64,000 nt of DNA from an uncultured Nioella sp. (GCA_947498125.1 CANMJH010000002.1:372001-436000); one strand, 5' to 3'. Shown: positions 17,771-27,068, counted from the stretch's first letter. Notes: a model not told the origin generated them from the letters alone. Numbers and translations: made by a program.

Positions 17771-19149
17771 TGAGTGATCAAGCCGCCAAACCAGATTTTC
17801 AGATCGGCAAATCCGCGGCCCTCGAAGGTGACCTGATAACGTCACAGGTGCATTTGAGTGCGGATGCAGACAAACGACCGCAAAGCAGCGCATCCTTCTT
17901 CTTGGCACTTGCAGAATTCAAGAATGGGCGCTTGGAAGATGCGAGATTGCGCACAAAGGCCTTTCTCACACATAAGCCGGACCATCCTGGCGCGCTTCTA
18001 TTGTCGGCACGGATCCATTTAGAGCGCGCAAAGGAGCAGCCTCCTGAAAGTCTGTCGGCTATGCGTGAGATGGCGCTCGAGCGTCTCAATCGGGCATTGA
18101 CGGTGAAGCCAGATTTTCCGGCTGCGGCAAGCCTACGTGACGAGATTTATGGGGCGTCTTCTCGCCAAAAAATGGAGGCGACGCTCAGCGAGTTTGACCA
18201 GAAGTTTCAGAAGGCATCGAGCAAAGAAGAAAGGGCAGCTTTGCGGCCCTTGTTTGACGAGCTTGTTAAAGAAGATGCCGGCAAAGGTTGGAACAATGAT
18301 CCCGTCATGGCGAAGATCAGCTTTTTACAGCGGGCTAAGGATTTTAACTGGGCGATTGCTAATTACGATCCACGTTTAGTGGAGGTTTCGGTTGAGCTGG
18401 ACTACATCACTTGGCCCAAACGCATCCAAGAGCTTGTTAAAGGGCGCAGCGTTCTTGATGTTGGTTGCGGCTTCGGGGGGTACGGAACCGGGTTCCTGGT
18501 GGCCGGAGCTACAGAATATTCGGGGCTGGATCCGCAAATGAACTTGGAGTCCAGTCGCGCCAAGAATAAGCGCATTCGAAAATGGTCCGATATGGGTATA
18601 ACGCCTCGCGAGATCATGGAGCAAAATCCAGCGATCAGCCTGTATCAAGGCACGGCCGAGGAAATTGATTTTGAAGAGAAATTCGACACGATTTCGCTTC
18701 ACAATGTGACAGAGCATTTAATCTATCTTGAAGATGTATTGGCCGGGTTGGTTCCGCTCTGCCATCAGGACACCAATATCGTCTACTTGCACCACAATTT
18801 CTATTGCTGGAATGGTCATCACTTTGCCCCAAACCAGCCGCACCAGATAGATCTTGATAACGCCAAGCACCGCGAGGTCATTGATTGGGGGCATATCGAA
18901 CTGGTCAAAGATCTGCCGGATGACCACTATTTCAAAACTAGGCTTAACAGAGTTCGCTTGGACGACATTCGCGAGATCACAGAGCGCCATTTTGATATCA
19001 TGATCTGGGATGAAATCCCGTCGAGCGAAGCGACTCTAGCGCGCTTTTCTGATGGAATTTTGGGCAGGTTTCAGAAAACCATACCAAGTCTGACCAAGCG
19101 TGACCTGATAGTGAACGCCGTCTATTGCGTTGCGCGGCGAAAGGGTTAG
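17770..19149 (+). CDS. TPR-domain SAM-dependent methyltransferase
   Basis: A 459-residue cytoplasmic protein. Residues 1 to about 150 are helical with tetratricopeptide-like spacing (FFLALAEFKNGRLEDARLR, ALLLSARIHLERAKE). The second half is a class I methyltransferase: motif I is VLDVGCGFGGYG near residue 228, with the SAM-binding acidic residue in YSGLDPQ and post-motifs FDTISLHNVTEHLIYLED. The HNVTEHL segment resembles methyltransferases of glycan synthesis. The ATG at 17770 is used; a GTG lies one codon before it. Its position in the glycan locus suggests that it modifies a sugar or lipid carrier. The substrate is unknown. Confidence 0.82.
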   Translation: MSDQAAKPDFQIGKSAALEGDLITSQVHLSADADKRPQSSASFFLALAEFKNGRLEDARLRTKAFLTHKPDHPGALLLSARIHLERAKEQPPESLSAMREMALERLNRALTVKPDFPAAASLRDEIYGASSRQKMEATLSEFDQKFQKASSKEERAALRPLFDELVKEDAGKGWNNDPVMAKISFLQRAKDFNWAIANYDPRLVEVSVELDYITWPKRIQELVKGRSVLDVGCGFGGYGTGFLVAGATEYSGLDPQMNLESSRAKNKRIRKWSDMGITPREIMEQNPAISLYQGTAEEIDFEEKFDTISLHNVTEHLIYLEDVLAGLVPLCHQDTNIVYLHHNFYCWNGHHFAPNQPHQIDLDNAKHREVIDWGHIELVKDLPDDHYFKTRLNRVRLDDIREITERHFDIMIWDEIPSSEATLARFSDGILGRFQKTIPSLTKRDLIVNAVYCVARRKG

Positions 19150-19256
19150 GTTGTATTCTTCAGTTGCCAAACTGTGCTGCGGGTGCGTTGGTTCTGACTT
19201 TCCTTGCACCATTAATGCGCGAAAAGAAATTTAACATTGAATAGAGATTTATTGAT

Positions 19257-19415
19257 ATGGCCGACGATTTTGAAGATTTAACCGAGTTGGAGCATAAAGT
19301 TGCAAAGTCGGAGTTGCGTGCGCGTGACGCAGAGGCGCGACGGAAAATAATCGAGTCGGAAATCGCGATATTGGAACTGCGGGAAAGACTCTCAAAACTT
19401 AAAAATGGCGGGTAA
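19257..19415 (+). CDS. Small charged coiled-coil protein (52 residues)
   Basis: A short frame between two TPR-protein genes. It reads MADDFEDLTELEHKVAKSEL, continues RARDAEARRKIIESEI and ends LRERLSKLKNGG. Leucines and isoleucines at heptad spacing within a strongly charged helix indicate a coiled coil; there is no signal peptide. I know no family. Purine-rich TAGAGA lies before the ATG at a rather long distance, so the ribosome site is only fair. It follows the methyltransferase by 107 bases and precedes the TPR-GT32 gene by 70 bases on the same strand. It may be an adaptor for one of these TPR proteins, which is inference. Confidence 0.5.
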   Translation: MADDFEDLTELEHKVAKSELRARDAEARRKIIESEIAILELRERLSKLKNGG

Positions 19416-19485
19416 CCGACACTTTGCGAAAGCGTCCAACACGAACCACTAGTCAGTCTCGCGAATATCAACCAAATGGTGTGTG

Positions 19486-21834
19486 ATGACTGACATTAAG
19501 GCTCAGATTTCACGACTGGTTGCGGCACAGTCTAAAGGTGATGTTGGAGAGCTTTTGCGACTTTCGGAAGATGGAGTGCGTCAGTTTCCTGACGCTCTTC
19601 GGTTTAAGCAATCCAAACTTATTGCCCTAAGATTGGCCGGGGCCTTTGAAGACGCGTGGGAATTTGGCGCATCGTTGCCTTTAGAACATCAAGTTAGCCC
19701 TCAAGTCATTCTTCCACTCACTCTTGCGGGGCTTGATGCTGGCAGGCTGGAGGATCTTGACCGTATTATCGGTCAGGCAGAGGCGACCAACCCGGACCAC
19801 CCCCAAATTTTGTTGTCCCGTGTGACACTGACTCTGGAACGCTCTGGGCCTAAATCCGCACTTGCTTTGCTGGACGAGCGTGAACAGCGCCCGCATCCAG
19901 ACACCGCATTGGGCAGCAGATACCTAAGATTGCTGATTGAGGTCGGCAGGGTTTCTGAGGCACGCGAGATGTACCGCAATTTGCTAGACACGAACCCGAC
20001 GCCGAAGAATATTCTGCAGTTCATTTCCTTTTTGAACAGCAGCCATGAATTTGATGAAGCAAGTCGGTTATTGCAGGAAAATAGCGAACTTGCTGACACA
20101 GAAATTGGGTGGCATCGAAATGCGATCGAATGTGCGTGGTCTTCTGGGCAGGCTGTTCAGGCTCTGAACTGTTCCGAGAATGCCATTAAGGTCTTTCCAA
20201 AATCTACCGATTTACAGCGCCGCCATCAAAGGCTTCTGGCGGCGGCTGGACGCCAGAAAGAAGCCGAGGATTCCTGTCGTACCTTTGCCGAATTGAACAA
20301 GGGTCTGCCCACCGTACAAATCGATGCCGCTCGATTCTTGTCGCGGTCTAAGTCCGATGAAGAAGTGGACGCTCTTTTTGGCCGTGCGGTCGACCTTGGC
20401 CAAACGTCACCAAAAAATGCCATTCTGCGCAGCGAGTTATTGTTGGCCAACAAAGATGCGGCTGGTGCGCACGAGGTGCTTTGCGATTTCGCAAAGGAAC
20501 GAGAGTTCCTTCCGGGAATTCAATTGCGGCTGGCGCGTATTGAAGCAACTGCCTTGGGTTTGCTCGACGAGGCTATTCGACGCTTACAAAACATCCTTAG
20601 TATGAGGCCCGATGACGGGGCGGCTCTGATGCTTCTGGCCGGATGTTTTGTCACGCTAGAGCTCTACGATGAGGCAAACGATGTCTTAGCGCGTGTGCCA
20701 GAAGACGTGCCAAAGCACCGCGCAGGGCGGTATCAAATTCTGGCGGAGATCGCTGAAAACAGGGGGGAGTTGTCCAGCGCGCTTGAATATATTAAGGAAG
20801 TCTGCGCGCTGAGGCCGCAGGATCGCGCTCCGCTTACACAGAAATCAAGAATTGAGATGTTCTTGGGCGATCTGAAGGCTTCTTGGAAAACCCAACAGCA
20901 GGTTTCGCGCTTGTACACTTCCGTTCCTAACAAAAATGGAACTGGCATTAAACCTATGCGCTCTTTGCAAGGGCAAATTCTGAATGAGTTTCGGCTCCAG
21001 TTCTTACCGAATTCGCAGGCGGTTCATTCAACAATGCCAGCACCGGATACACCGGTTTCCGACATAAGGCACATTGCCGCTGAAAACCCAGACAGTGTTG
21101 CTTGGTCCCTCATTCACATGGCTGCCCTCAACAAAGCCGGGGAAATTGGCAAATCTCCAAATGTTGTCGTGCCAGAGACCTTAGGGGAAAGCATTCCCAA
21201 ACAGGTTTTTCAATTTTGGGACAGCCCGGACCTGCCCAGCCAAGTTGCGGATCTAATGAACGCAAACAAGAACATGAACCCAGATTTCGAATTTCGTCGT
21301 TTTGATCAAAGATCGGCAGATGCCTACATCCGGGAAAAAGGTGAATTGGCTAGTCTACGCGCGTTTCGCCTGTCGAAATTTCCGGCGGGAAAGGCAGATA
21401 TTTTTCGGTTGGTCGTCCTCTTTTATGAGGGTGGAGTGTACATGGATGCCGATGACAGATGCCTTCAAAGGTTGAATTCTTTTGTCGACACGCGACTTCG
21501 TTTTATTGGCTATCAGGAGAAAATTTCGTCCATCGGGAACAATTTTTTGGCCGTTCCGCCGAAAAGCCCAATCATCCGCTCGGCGTTGGATATGGCCAGC
21601 ACCGCATTCGAAGGCGGCAGCGGCGAAAGCCTCTGGCTATCAACCGGACCAGGCGCGATTTCGCGATCTGTCGTGCTTCATGGAACCCAAACAGATGGTT
21701 ACTTTTCCGAAGGAATCTGGATTATGACAAACGGACAGTTTCGCCGCCGAATTGCCCCACATGTTCAGCTTTCTTATAAGTCTGGATCAAAACACTGGTT
21801 CCGGCAGTTTTCCAGAGGGTCCACCGAAAATTGA
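19486..21834 (+). CDS. TPR-repeat protein with GT32-like glycosyltransferase domain
   Basis: 782 residues from ATG 19486 (a GTG lies one codon upstream). About residues 1-470 are tandem TPR-like helices (ALRFKQSKLIALRLAGAFEDA, SLLLANKDAAGAHEVL-type pairs). The C-terminal domain is a GT32/OCH1-like sugar transferase: PKQVFQFWDSPDLP, SLRAFRLSKFPAGKADIFRL, and the DxD in YMDADDRC (D654-D656). This domain occurs in mannosyl- and capsule-type transferases. There is no membrane segment. The TPR part may bind a partner or a peptide acceptor, as in O-GlcNAc-like enzymes; that is inference. Last gene of the plus-strand side of the glycan locus. Confidence 0.82.
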   Translation: MTDIKAQISRLVAAQSKGDVGELLRLSEDGVRQFPDALRFKQSKLIALRLAGAFEDAWEFGASLPLEHQVSPQVILPLTLAGLDAGRLEDLDRIIGQAEATNPDHPQILLSRVTLTLERSGPKSALALLDEREQRPHPDTALGSRYLRLLIEVGRVSEAREMYRNLLDTNPTPKNILQFISFLNSSHEFDEASRLLQENSELADTEIGWHRNAIECAWSSGQAVQALNCSENAIKVFPKSTDLQRRHQRLLAAAGRQKEAEDSCRTFAELNKGLPTVQIDAARFLSRSKSDEEVDALFGRAVDLGQTSPKNAILRSELLLANKDAAGAHEVLCDFAKEREFLPGIQLRLARIEATALGLLDEAIRRLQNILSMRPDDGAALMLLAGCFVTLELYDEANDVLARVPEDVPKHRAGRYQILAEIAENRGELSSALEYIKEVCALRPQDRAPLTQKSRIEMFLGDLKASWKTQQQVSRLYTSVPNKNGTGIKPMRSLQGQILNEFRLQFLPNSQAVHSTMPAPDTPVSDIRHIAAENPDSVAWSLIHMAALNKAGEIGKSPNVVVPETLGESIPKQVFQFWDSPDLPSQVADLMNANKNMNPDFEFRRFDQRSADAYIREKGELASLRAFRLSKFPAGKADIFRLVVLFYEGGVYMDADDRCLQRLNSFVDTRLRFIGYQEKISSIGNNFLAVPPKSPIIRSALDMASTAFEGGSGESLWLSTGPGAISRSVVLHGTQTDGYFSEGIWIMTNGQFRRRIAPHVQLSYKSGSKHWFRQFSRGSTEN

Positions 21835-22080
21835 CATTATATAGCGGCCGATAGGCGATTTAGGCGCCGCGTCATGGTTGATTCCGTGGAAATGCACCGC
21901 GCTGCTACCTCAGGAACTTCGCTAGGCGGCGCTTTGGCCTTCTTAACCAAACTTTTGGTGAATAAATGGCACGCCCAGATGAACTGAATTCGAAAGCATC
22001 AAACTTTCGGCGTTTCTGCGAAACACCTGTCGTTCAGATCTATTTTTTGGAGATCAGCCTCTCTTCTATGAAAGAGAGTT

Positions 22081-22167
22081 TGGTGCCCAGGAGAGGACTC
22101 GAACCTCCACGTCCATACGGACACTAGCACCTGAAGCTAGCGCGTCTACCAATTCCGCCACCTGGGC
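22081..22167 (-). tRNA. tRNA-Leu (anticodon CAG)
   Basis: The minus strand reads GCCCAGGTGGCGGAATTGGT..., a class II tRNA of 87 bases with a leucine-type long variable arm and an encoded CCA end at 22081-22083. The acceptor stem GCCCAGG pairs with CCTGGGC. The anticodon loop TTCAGGT between GCTAGC and GCTAGT gives CAG, which reads CUG codons. The T-arm GGTTCGAGTCC is canonical. Confidence 0.96.
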
Positions 22168-22346
22168 AGGTGTCGTGAGGCCGCGAGATATCCCTCCTTT
22201 TGGGCGGTGTCAACGGGGCTGATTTGGAAATATCGACTATTCGGGCTGAGTCTTGGCCCTGCGGCCAATAGTCAGACGATTTGCGCCTTGTTCTGAGGGG
22301 CTGGCGCGCGTATCACGGGCATGAATTGACCGGAAGGGACGAGGCT

Positions 22347-23333
22347 ATGTCGAAACTGGTAACAATCTTTGGCGGCTCTGGATTTTTAGGTCGCTATATC
22401 GCCCGTCGGATGGCGAAAGAAGGCTGGCGCGTTCGCGTTGCGGTCCGTCGTCCCAATGAGGCGATCTTTGTGCGCCCTTACGGTGCCGTTGGGCAGGTTG
22501 AGCCGGTTTTGGCCAATATCCGCGACGACGCCTCGGTCGCGGCTGCGATTTCCGGTGCAGATGCAGTTGTGAACTGCGTTGGCACGTTCGATCATAAAGG
22601 CCGGAACAATTTCGAAGATGTTCACGGTGCAGGCGCTCGCCGTATTGCAGAAGCGGCTGCTGCTGCTGGCATTACCAACTTCGTACATGTTTCTGCACTG
22701 GGCGCTGACCAAGAGGCCGAATCTGACTATGCGCGCACCAAAGCAGAGGGCGAGGCCGCAGTGCTTGCCCATATGCCTAGCGCTGTGATCCTGCGCCCCT
22801 CGGTAATGTTTGGCACCGAAGACGGTTTCTTTAATCGCTTTGCATCCATGACCCGGTTTGGCCCGGTGCTGCCACTGGTTGGAGGTAATACAAAATTCCA
22901 ACCCGTTTATGTTGACGACGTTGCCAAAGCCGCTGTTGCAGGCGCTTTGGGCAATGCAGCGGGCGGCATCTATGAGCTGGGCGGCGCAGAGGTCGACACG
23001 CTTTTGGGCTTTGTCCACAAAATGCTGGGCGTCATTCGCCGCCGCCGATTGGTGGTGAACAAGCCGTTCTTTGCGGGCAAAATCATTGCGTGGTGCCTGA
23101 ATGCTGCGCAGACCGTTTCGCTTGGCCTGTTCCACAACTCGATCCTGACGCAAGATCAAGTGCGCCAGCTGCGGGTAGACAATGTCGTTTCTGATGGGGC
23201 GAAAGGCCTTGTCGATCTGGGTATTGATCCGACGGATATGGATACGGTTTTGGATGAATACCTTTGGGTCTATCGCCCCGGCGGTCAGTATTCCGATCTG
23301 CAAGCCAGCGGTCAGAACCTGCGCAATATCTAA
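22347..23333 (+). CDS. NDUFA9-like NAD(P)-binding protein (complex I assembly/epimerase family)
   Basis: A 328-residue atypical SDR. NAD(P) is bound by TIFGGSGFLGRYIARRM (residues 6-22), and the remainder (VNCVGTFDHKGRNNFEDVH, FVHVSALGADQEAESDYARTKAEGE) matches the NDUFA9 subgroup of alphaproteobacteria. These are relatives of a mitochondrial complex I accessory subunit. The usual YxxxK site is represented only by YARTK. GAGG stands just before the ATG at 22347; a longer frame to 22281 exists but its start region is not family-like. The stop overlaps uppP by 4 bases tail to tail. Confidence 0.88.
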   Translation: MSKLVTIFGGSGFLGRYIARRMAKEGWRVRVAVRRPNEAIFVRPYGAVGQVEPVLANIRDDASVAAAISGADAVVNCVGTFDHKGRNNFEDVHGAGARRIAEAAAAAGITNFVHVSALGADQEAESDYARTKAEGEAAVLAHMPSAVILRPSVMFGTEDGFFNRFASMTRFGPVLPLVGGNTKFQPVYVDDVAKAAVAGALGNAAGGIYELGGAEVDTLLGFVHKMLGVIRRRRLVVNKPFFAGKIIAWCLNAAQTVSLGLFHNSILTQDQVRQLRVDNVVSDGAKGLVDLGIDPTDMDTVLDEYLWVYRPGGQYSDLQASGQNLRNI

Positions 23334-24133
23334 GTATAGGCGATCACCAATAAGATGATCCCGAAGATCACCCTGTAGATCACATATGGGGTGAAGCTTA
23401 CGCTGTTTAGAAATCTCATCATCAGTGACAGGGCAAATAGCGCTGTAATGAACGCCAAAATGGCTGCGATTGCGCCGTCTCGGGCCGCGGCTATGTCGGC
23501 GGTTGCGGCAAGCTCGACCGCTTTAAATGCACCTGATGCGATGATGGTTGGGATTGACATAAGCATGGCGATTTTGGCGGCGTCGTGACGCTCATATCCA
23601 AGTTGGCGTGCGGCCGTAATTGTAATGCCGGATCGCGACGTGCCGGGAATAAGCGCGACGGCCTGCCAAAGGCCCATGACAATTGCATGTTTCATTGACC
23701 AGTCTTTGCTGGACAGATCCTCGGCACCCGTTTTGTCGGCCCAATAGAGAACCAGACCGAACAGTAGCATTGTCCAGCCAATCACCGTGATATTGCGCAG
23801 CTGATCGTCAAGGCCGGTGGCTGCAAGGATGACACCCAGAATAATGACTGGGAGTGTTGCGATGATCAAAAGCAACGCTAGTTTCGCCTCGGCGCTGTGA
23901 TGGCGCCGAGTGGCGAGATGAAAAAGCCCGCGAAAAGCAGCGGCGGATTCGGTGCGAAAGTAAAGAATGACCGCACCAAGAGTCCCGACATGCACCGCAA
24001 CATCAATGGCTTGCCCCTGATCCTGCATCCCGGTCAGGCCCGGCAAAAGAATCAGGTGCCCTGAGGATGAGATCGGCAAGAATTCAGTAATGCCCTGAAT
24101 TACGGCTACCAAAAGGAGATGAAATAGGGTCAT
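23330..24133 (-). CDS. uppP: Undecaprenyl-diphosphatase UppP (BacA)
   Basis: Integral inner-membrane phosphatase that regenerates undecaprenyl phosphate, the carrier for peptidoglycan, O-antigen and other glycans. The signature QGITEFLPISSSGHLIL (residues 13-29) and the second motif IPGTSRSGITI (near 168) are complete. The 267 residues contain about eight hydrophobic helices, the usual size. It supplies lipid carrier needed by PbpC, MtgA and probably the glycan locus upstream. Monocistronic here; divergent from gltD across 227 bases. Confidence 0.95.
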   Translation of the reverse strand: MTLFHLLLVAVIQGITEFLPISSSGHLILLPGLTGMQDQGQAIDVAVHVGTLGAVILYFRTESAAAFRGLFHLATRRHHSAEAKLALLLIIATLPVIILGVILAATGLDDQLRNITVIGWTMLLFGLVLYWADKTGAEDLSSKDWSMKHAIVMGLWQAVALIPGTSRSGITITAARQLGYERHDAAKIAMLMSIPTIIASGAFKAVELAATADIAAARDGAIAAILAFITALFALSLMMRFLNSVSFTPYVIYRVIFGIILLVIAYT

Positions 24134-24360
24134 GGGTGTATCAATCGGTCTTAGAGTTCATCGTTTTGTAATCTATTGAAATTATTATACAAACCAAAAG
24201 AAAGTAATAAATACTGACCTAAAAATGGGATAAATTCCAAATTCGAAAGACTGGCTCGCGCGAAAATTGAAAAATAGGTCAGTCCTTCTGTCTTTTCATC
24301 ATGTCGGGACCGTATTATAGCGACGGTTCGAGAATTCAGAGCGTATCCAAGAGGCATAAC

Positions 24361-25794
24361 ATGGCTGAACAGAAAATGCTGAAATTCGTGACTGTGGGCA
24401 AGGCCATGCCCAAAAAACGCGAGGCAGATGCCCGTCGTCAGGATTTCAACGAAATTTATGCTGAATACGCAACCGAGAAAGCGGCCGAGCAAGCCAGCCG
24501 GTGCAGCCAGTGCGGTGTCCCTTATTGTCAGTCGCATTGCCCGCTGCACAACAACATTCCCGATTGGCTCCGAATGACGGCGGAAGGTCGTCTAAAGGAA
24601 GCGTATGAAATCAGCCAGCTGACCAATACATTCCCTGAGATTTGTGGTCGCATCTGCCCGCAGGACCGCCTGTGCGAAGGCAATTGTGTTATCGAACAAT
24701 CCGGCCACGGCACGGTCACGATCGGTTCGGTCGAGAAATACATTACAGACACTGCGTGGGAACAAGGCTGGGTTCAGCCGATCAAACCTGCGCAAGAGCG
24801 GACTGAAAGCGTTGGCATCATTGGTGCCGGCCCCGGCGGCTTGGCCGCGGCGGATCGTTTGCGCCGTGAAGGCGTGCAAGTCACTGTCTATGACCGTTAT
24901 GATCGCGCCGGCGGATTGCTGACCTATGGCATTCCCGGCTTTAAGCTTGAAAAAGACATCGTCATGCGGCGCAACAAGCAATTGGAAGACGGCGGCGTCA
25001 CCTTCAAGCTGAATTGCAATGTTGGCGACGACATCCAATTCGAAGACATTCGCGCCGCTCATGATGCGGTCATTATTGCAACGGGCGTCTATAAAACCCG
25101 TGATTTGCAAGGCCCCGGCGCGGGTGCAACCGGCATTGAACGCGCGATTGACTATCTGACGGCGTCCAACCGGATCAGCTTTGGCGATGATGTGGCTGAG
25201 TATAACTCGGGGCAGTTGAATGCTGCGGGTAAAAAGGTTGTTGTCATCGGTGGTGGTGATACGGCGATGGACTGTGTGCGCACGGCGATCCGTCAGGGCG
25301 CGACCAGTGTGAAATGTCTCTATCGCCGTGACCGGGCCAATATGCCCGGCTCGCAGCGCGAAGTTCAGAACGCTGAAGAAGAAGGCGTAGAATTCGTTTG
25401 GCTTGCAGCGCCTAAAGGGTTTGCAGGTGATCCTGTAACCGGCGTCATGGTCCAAAAGATGCGTTTGGGTCAGCCCGACGCGTCGGGCCGCCAAAGCCCT
25501 GAAGTGATTGAGGGTGCCGATTACGTCGAAGAGGCCGATCTGGTCATCAAGGCGCTGGGTTTTGAGCCAGAGGCGTTGCCGACCCTTTGGGATCAGCCTG
25601 ATCTAGAAGTGACCCGTTGGGGTACGGTTAAGGCCGATTTCCAGACGCATGAGACCAACCTGCCGGGTGTCTATGCCGTGGGTGATATCCAGCGCGGGGC
25701 CAGCCTTGTGGTTTGGGCGATCCGAGACGGGCGTGAAGCAGCAGATGACATCTTGAACAAGATCGTCACCAGCGCAGGCATCGCAGCAGAATAA
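24361..25794 (+). CDS. gltD: Glutamate synthase (NADPH) small subunit GltD
   Basis: Flavoprotein subunit of GOGAT that passes electrons from NADPH to GltB for glutamate formation. The 477 residues have an N-terminal ferredoxin-like part with C48, C51, C56 and C60 (CSQCGVPYCQSHC) and more cysteines in CGRICPQDRLCEGNC. The FAD motif is GAGPGGLAAADRL and the NADPH motif VVIGGGDTAMDCVRTAI. The ATG at 24361 follows AGAGG and was preferred over an upstream frame. It is first in the unit, with gltB three genes downstream; two other genes stand between the subunits. Confidence 0.95.
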   Translation: MAEQKMLKFVTVGKAMPKKREADARRQDFNEIYAEYATEKAAEQASRCSQCGVPYCQSHCPLHNNIPDWLRMTAEGRLKEAYEISQLTNTFPEICGRICPQDRLCEGNCVIEQSGHGTVTIGSVEKYITDTAWEQGWVQPIKPAQERTESVGIIGAGPGGLAAADRLRREGVQVTVYDRYDRAGGLLTYGIPGFKLEKDIVMRRNKQLEDGGVTFKLNCNVGDDIQFEDIRAAHDAVIIATGVYKTRDLQGPGAGATGIERAIDYLTASNRISFGDDVAEYNSGQLNAAGKKVVVIGGGDTAMDCVRTAIRQGATSVKCLYRRDRANMPGSQREVQNAEEEGVEFVWLAAPKGFAGDPVTGVMVQKMRLGQPDASGRQSPEVIEGADYVEEADLVIKALGFEPEALPTLWDQPDLEVTRWGTVKADFQTHETNLPGVYAVGDIQRGASLVVWAIRDGREAADDILNKIVTSAGIAAE

Positions 25795-25929
25795 GGCGAA
25801 TTGGGGGGCGGAAAGCTCGATTTCGGGCTTCTGTCCTCATAACCCCCTACATGAGCCTGTTTTGACAGGCAGACAGATGGCCCAAGCGGCTGATTTGGTA
25901 AGTTAGAATAATTGGGAAGGAGCACTGAC

Positions 25930-26634
25930 ATGAAGTTTTTGACGAAGTCTGTTATGGCTGTGGCCGCAGCCATGCCCCTGATGACCCTTACCTCGACAGA
26001 CGCTTCTGCACAGGCGCTGATCACTCCGCCCGACGGATGTACGGCCTATTTGACGACGCAATCACGTGGATGCATCGTGTCGCATAATTGGATTTGCGAA
26101 GGCGACGCGCCCGGTACGCATTGGCGTCTTTCGGTGGATGAAGACGGCCCGTTTTATCTATCTTTCACAGATTCCGAATTTCGGTGGTTGCAGTCCTATG
26201 AGCTTCGCTCGGGTGCGCAGAACACGATTATCGAGCCCGAAGAAGATCCGGCGTCGATTACAGAATTGTTCGAGACCGGGAGCGATTCCATGGTCTTCTC
26301 GACCATCCATGAAGGCCCAACGGGAGGCCGTATCCAGCGCGACTATACCGGTTTTGATATGCTGACCGGCGAAACGGTCGAAATCGATGGCCGCACGCTG
26401 AACCGCACCCAGTTCTCGTATGAATATGATCTTGGTAATGGGCCGCGCCGTGTCGAGGGCAACCAATATGTCAGCCGCGATTGGCGGATGTTCTTTGGCG
26501 GCGTCGAAACGACTGTTTTGCCTGATGGCGAAATTGTTGAGAGCGACAACTCTCCGATGGAGTTTGCCGAGCCTGGCGAACGTGGGTTCCTGAGCGCTAC
26601 GCCGCTTTATGACTGTGGAGACACGATGTCATGA
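25930..26634 (+). CDS. Exported protein of unknown function
   Basis: A 234-residue protein with a signal peptide (MKFLTKSVMAVAAAMPLMTL..., cleavage probably after SAQA) and AAGGAG before ATG 25930. The mature part has cysteines in CTAYL, GCIVSHNWICEG and YDCGD that may form disulfides, and tryptophan-rich beta-type segments (GTHWRLSVDEDGPFYLSF). No family recognised. It is followed directly by GFA through an ATGA overlap, and both sit between the glutamate synthase genes. The gap after gltD holds GCCTGT-TTTG-ACAGGC (25855-25870), a small hairpin. Confidence 0.75.
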   Translation: MKFLTKSVMAVAAAMPLMTLTSTDASAQALITPPDGCTAYLTTQSRGCIVSHNWICEGDAPGTHWRLSVDEDGPFYLSFTDSEFRWLQSYELRSGAQNTIIEPEEDPASITELFETGSDSMVFSTIHEGPTGGRIQRDYTGFDMLTGETVEIDGRTLNRTQFSYEYDLGNGPRRVEGNQYVSRDWRMFFGGVETTVLPDGEIVESDNSPMEFAEPGERGFLSATPLYDCGDTMS

Positions 26635-27068
26635 ACCGCTCCGGACGTTGCCTATGCGGCGCGGTGTCTTTTGACATCCAAAACGCACCGCCGACCTTCA
26701 ACGTGTGCCATTGCGACATGTGCCGCCGTTGGACGGGCGCACGGTTCTATGGTTACGCAGTGCCCAAGGCGGATCTCATGCTGAAGGGCGATGCCGCAAT
26801 TGTTGAACGCGAGACCTCAGAATGGGCAGCTCGCGCCAATTGCGGAACCTGCGGGAGCCCACTTTGGTATCGTCCATTGCGGGATGGGGCCGATTACGTG
26901 TGCCTCTCGACCGGATTGCTGGACGACACCGCTGGGTTAGCCCTGGCCCATGAATTTTTTGTGGATTGTAAGGCCACGGCCCTAGATCCAACCGACGAAA
27001 CACTGGCGCTGACCACAGCGCAGACAATTGCAAAATTTGCGCCCGCCGATGAAGGAGAGCCTCTATGA
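26631..27068 (+). CDS. GFA-family zinc protein (CENP-V/glutathione-dependent formaldehyde-activating type)
   Basis: A 145-residue small zinc protein. The cysteines are those of the family: CLCGAVSF, CHCDMCRRWTG and CGTCGSPLW. Some members bind glutathione adducts such as S-hydroxymethylglutathione, but most, including this one, have no proven reaction. Its start overlaps the exported protein stop and its own stop overlaps the gltB start (both ATGA), so it is co-translated in the glutamate synthase unit. Confidence 0.88.
   Translation: MNRSGRCLCGAVSFDIQNAPPTFNVCHCDMCRRWTGARFYGYAVPKADLMLKGDAAIVERETSEWAARANCGTCGSPLWYRPLRDGADYVCLSTGLLDDTAGLALAHEFFVDCKATALDPTDETLALTTAQTIAKFAPADEGEPL

Noticed and set aside
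17564-17908. Minus-strand 114-codon frame across the start of the TPR-methyltransferase
   Set aside because: It overlaps the well-supported methyltransferase gene; no start signal or family.
22060-22079. Hairpin CTCTCTT/AAGAGAG downstream of the tRNA-Leu gene
   Set aside because: No T-run follows on the minus strand; too weak to call as a terminator.
21966-22130. Short plus-strand frame ending in PRRGLEPPRPYGH
   Set aside because: Its end is the antisense of tRNA-Leu; this tail is a known artefact of false frames running into tRNA genes.
22386-23303. Minus-strand frame of 305 codons opposite the NDUFA9-like gene
   Set aside because: The plus-strand gene has clear SDR motifs and a ribosome site.
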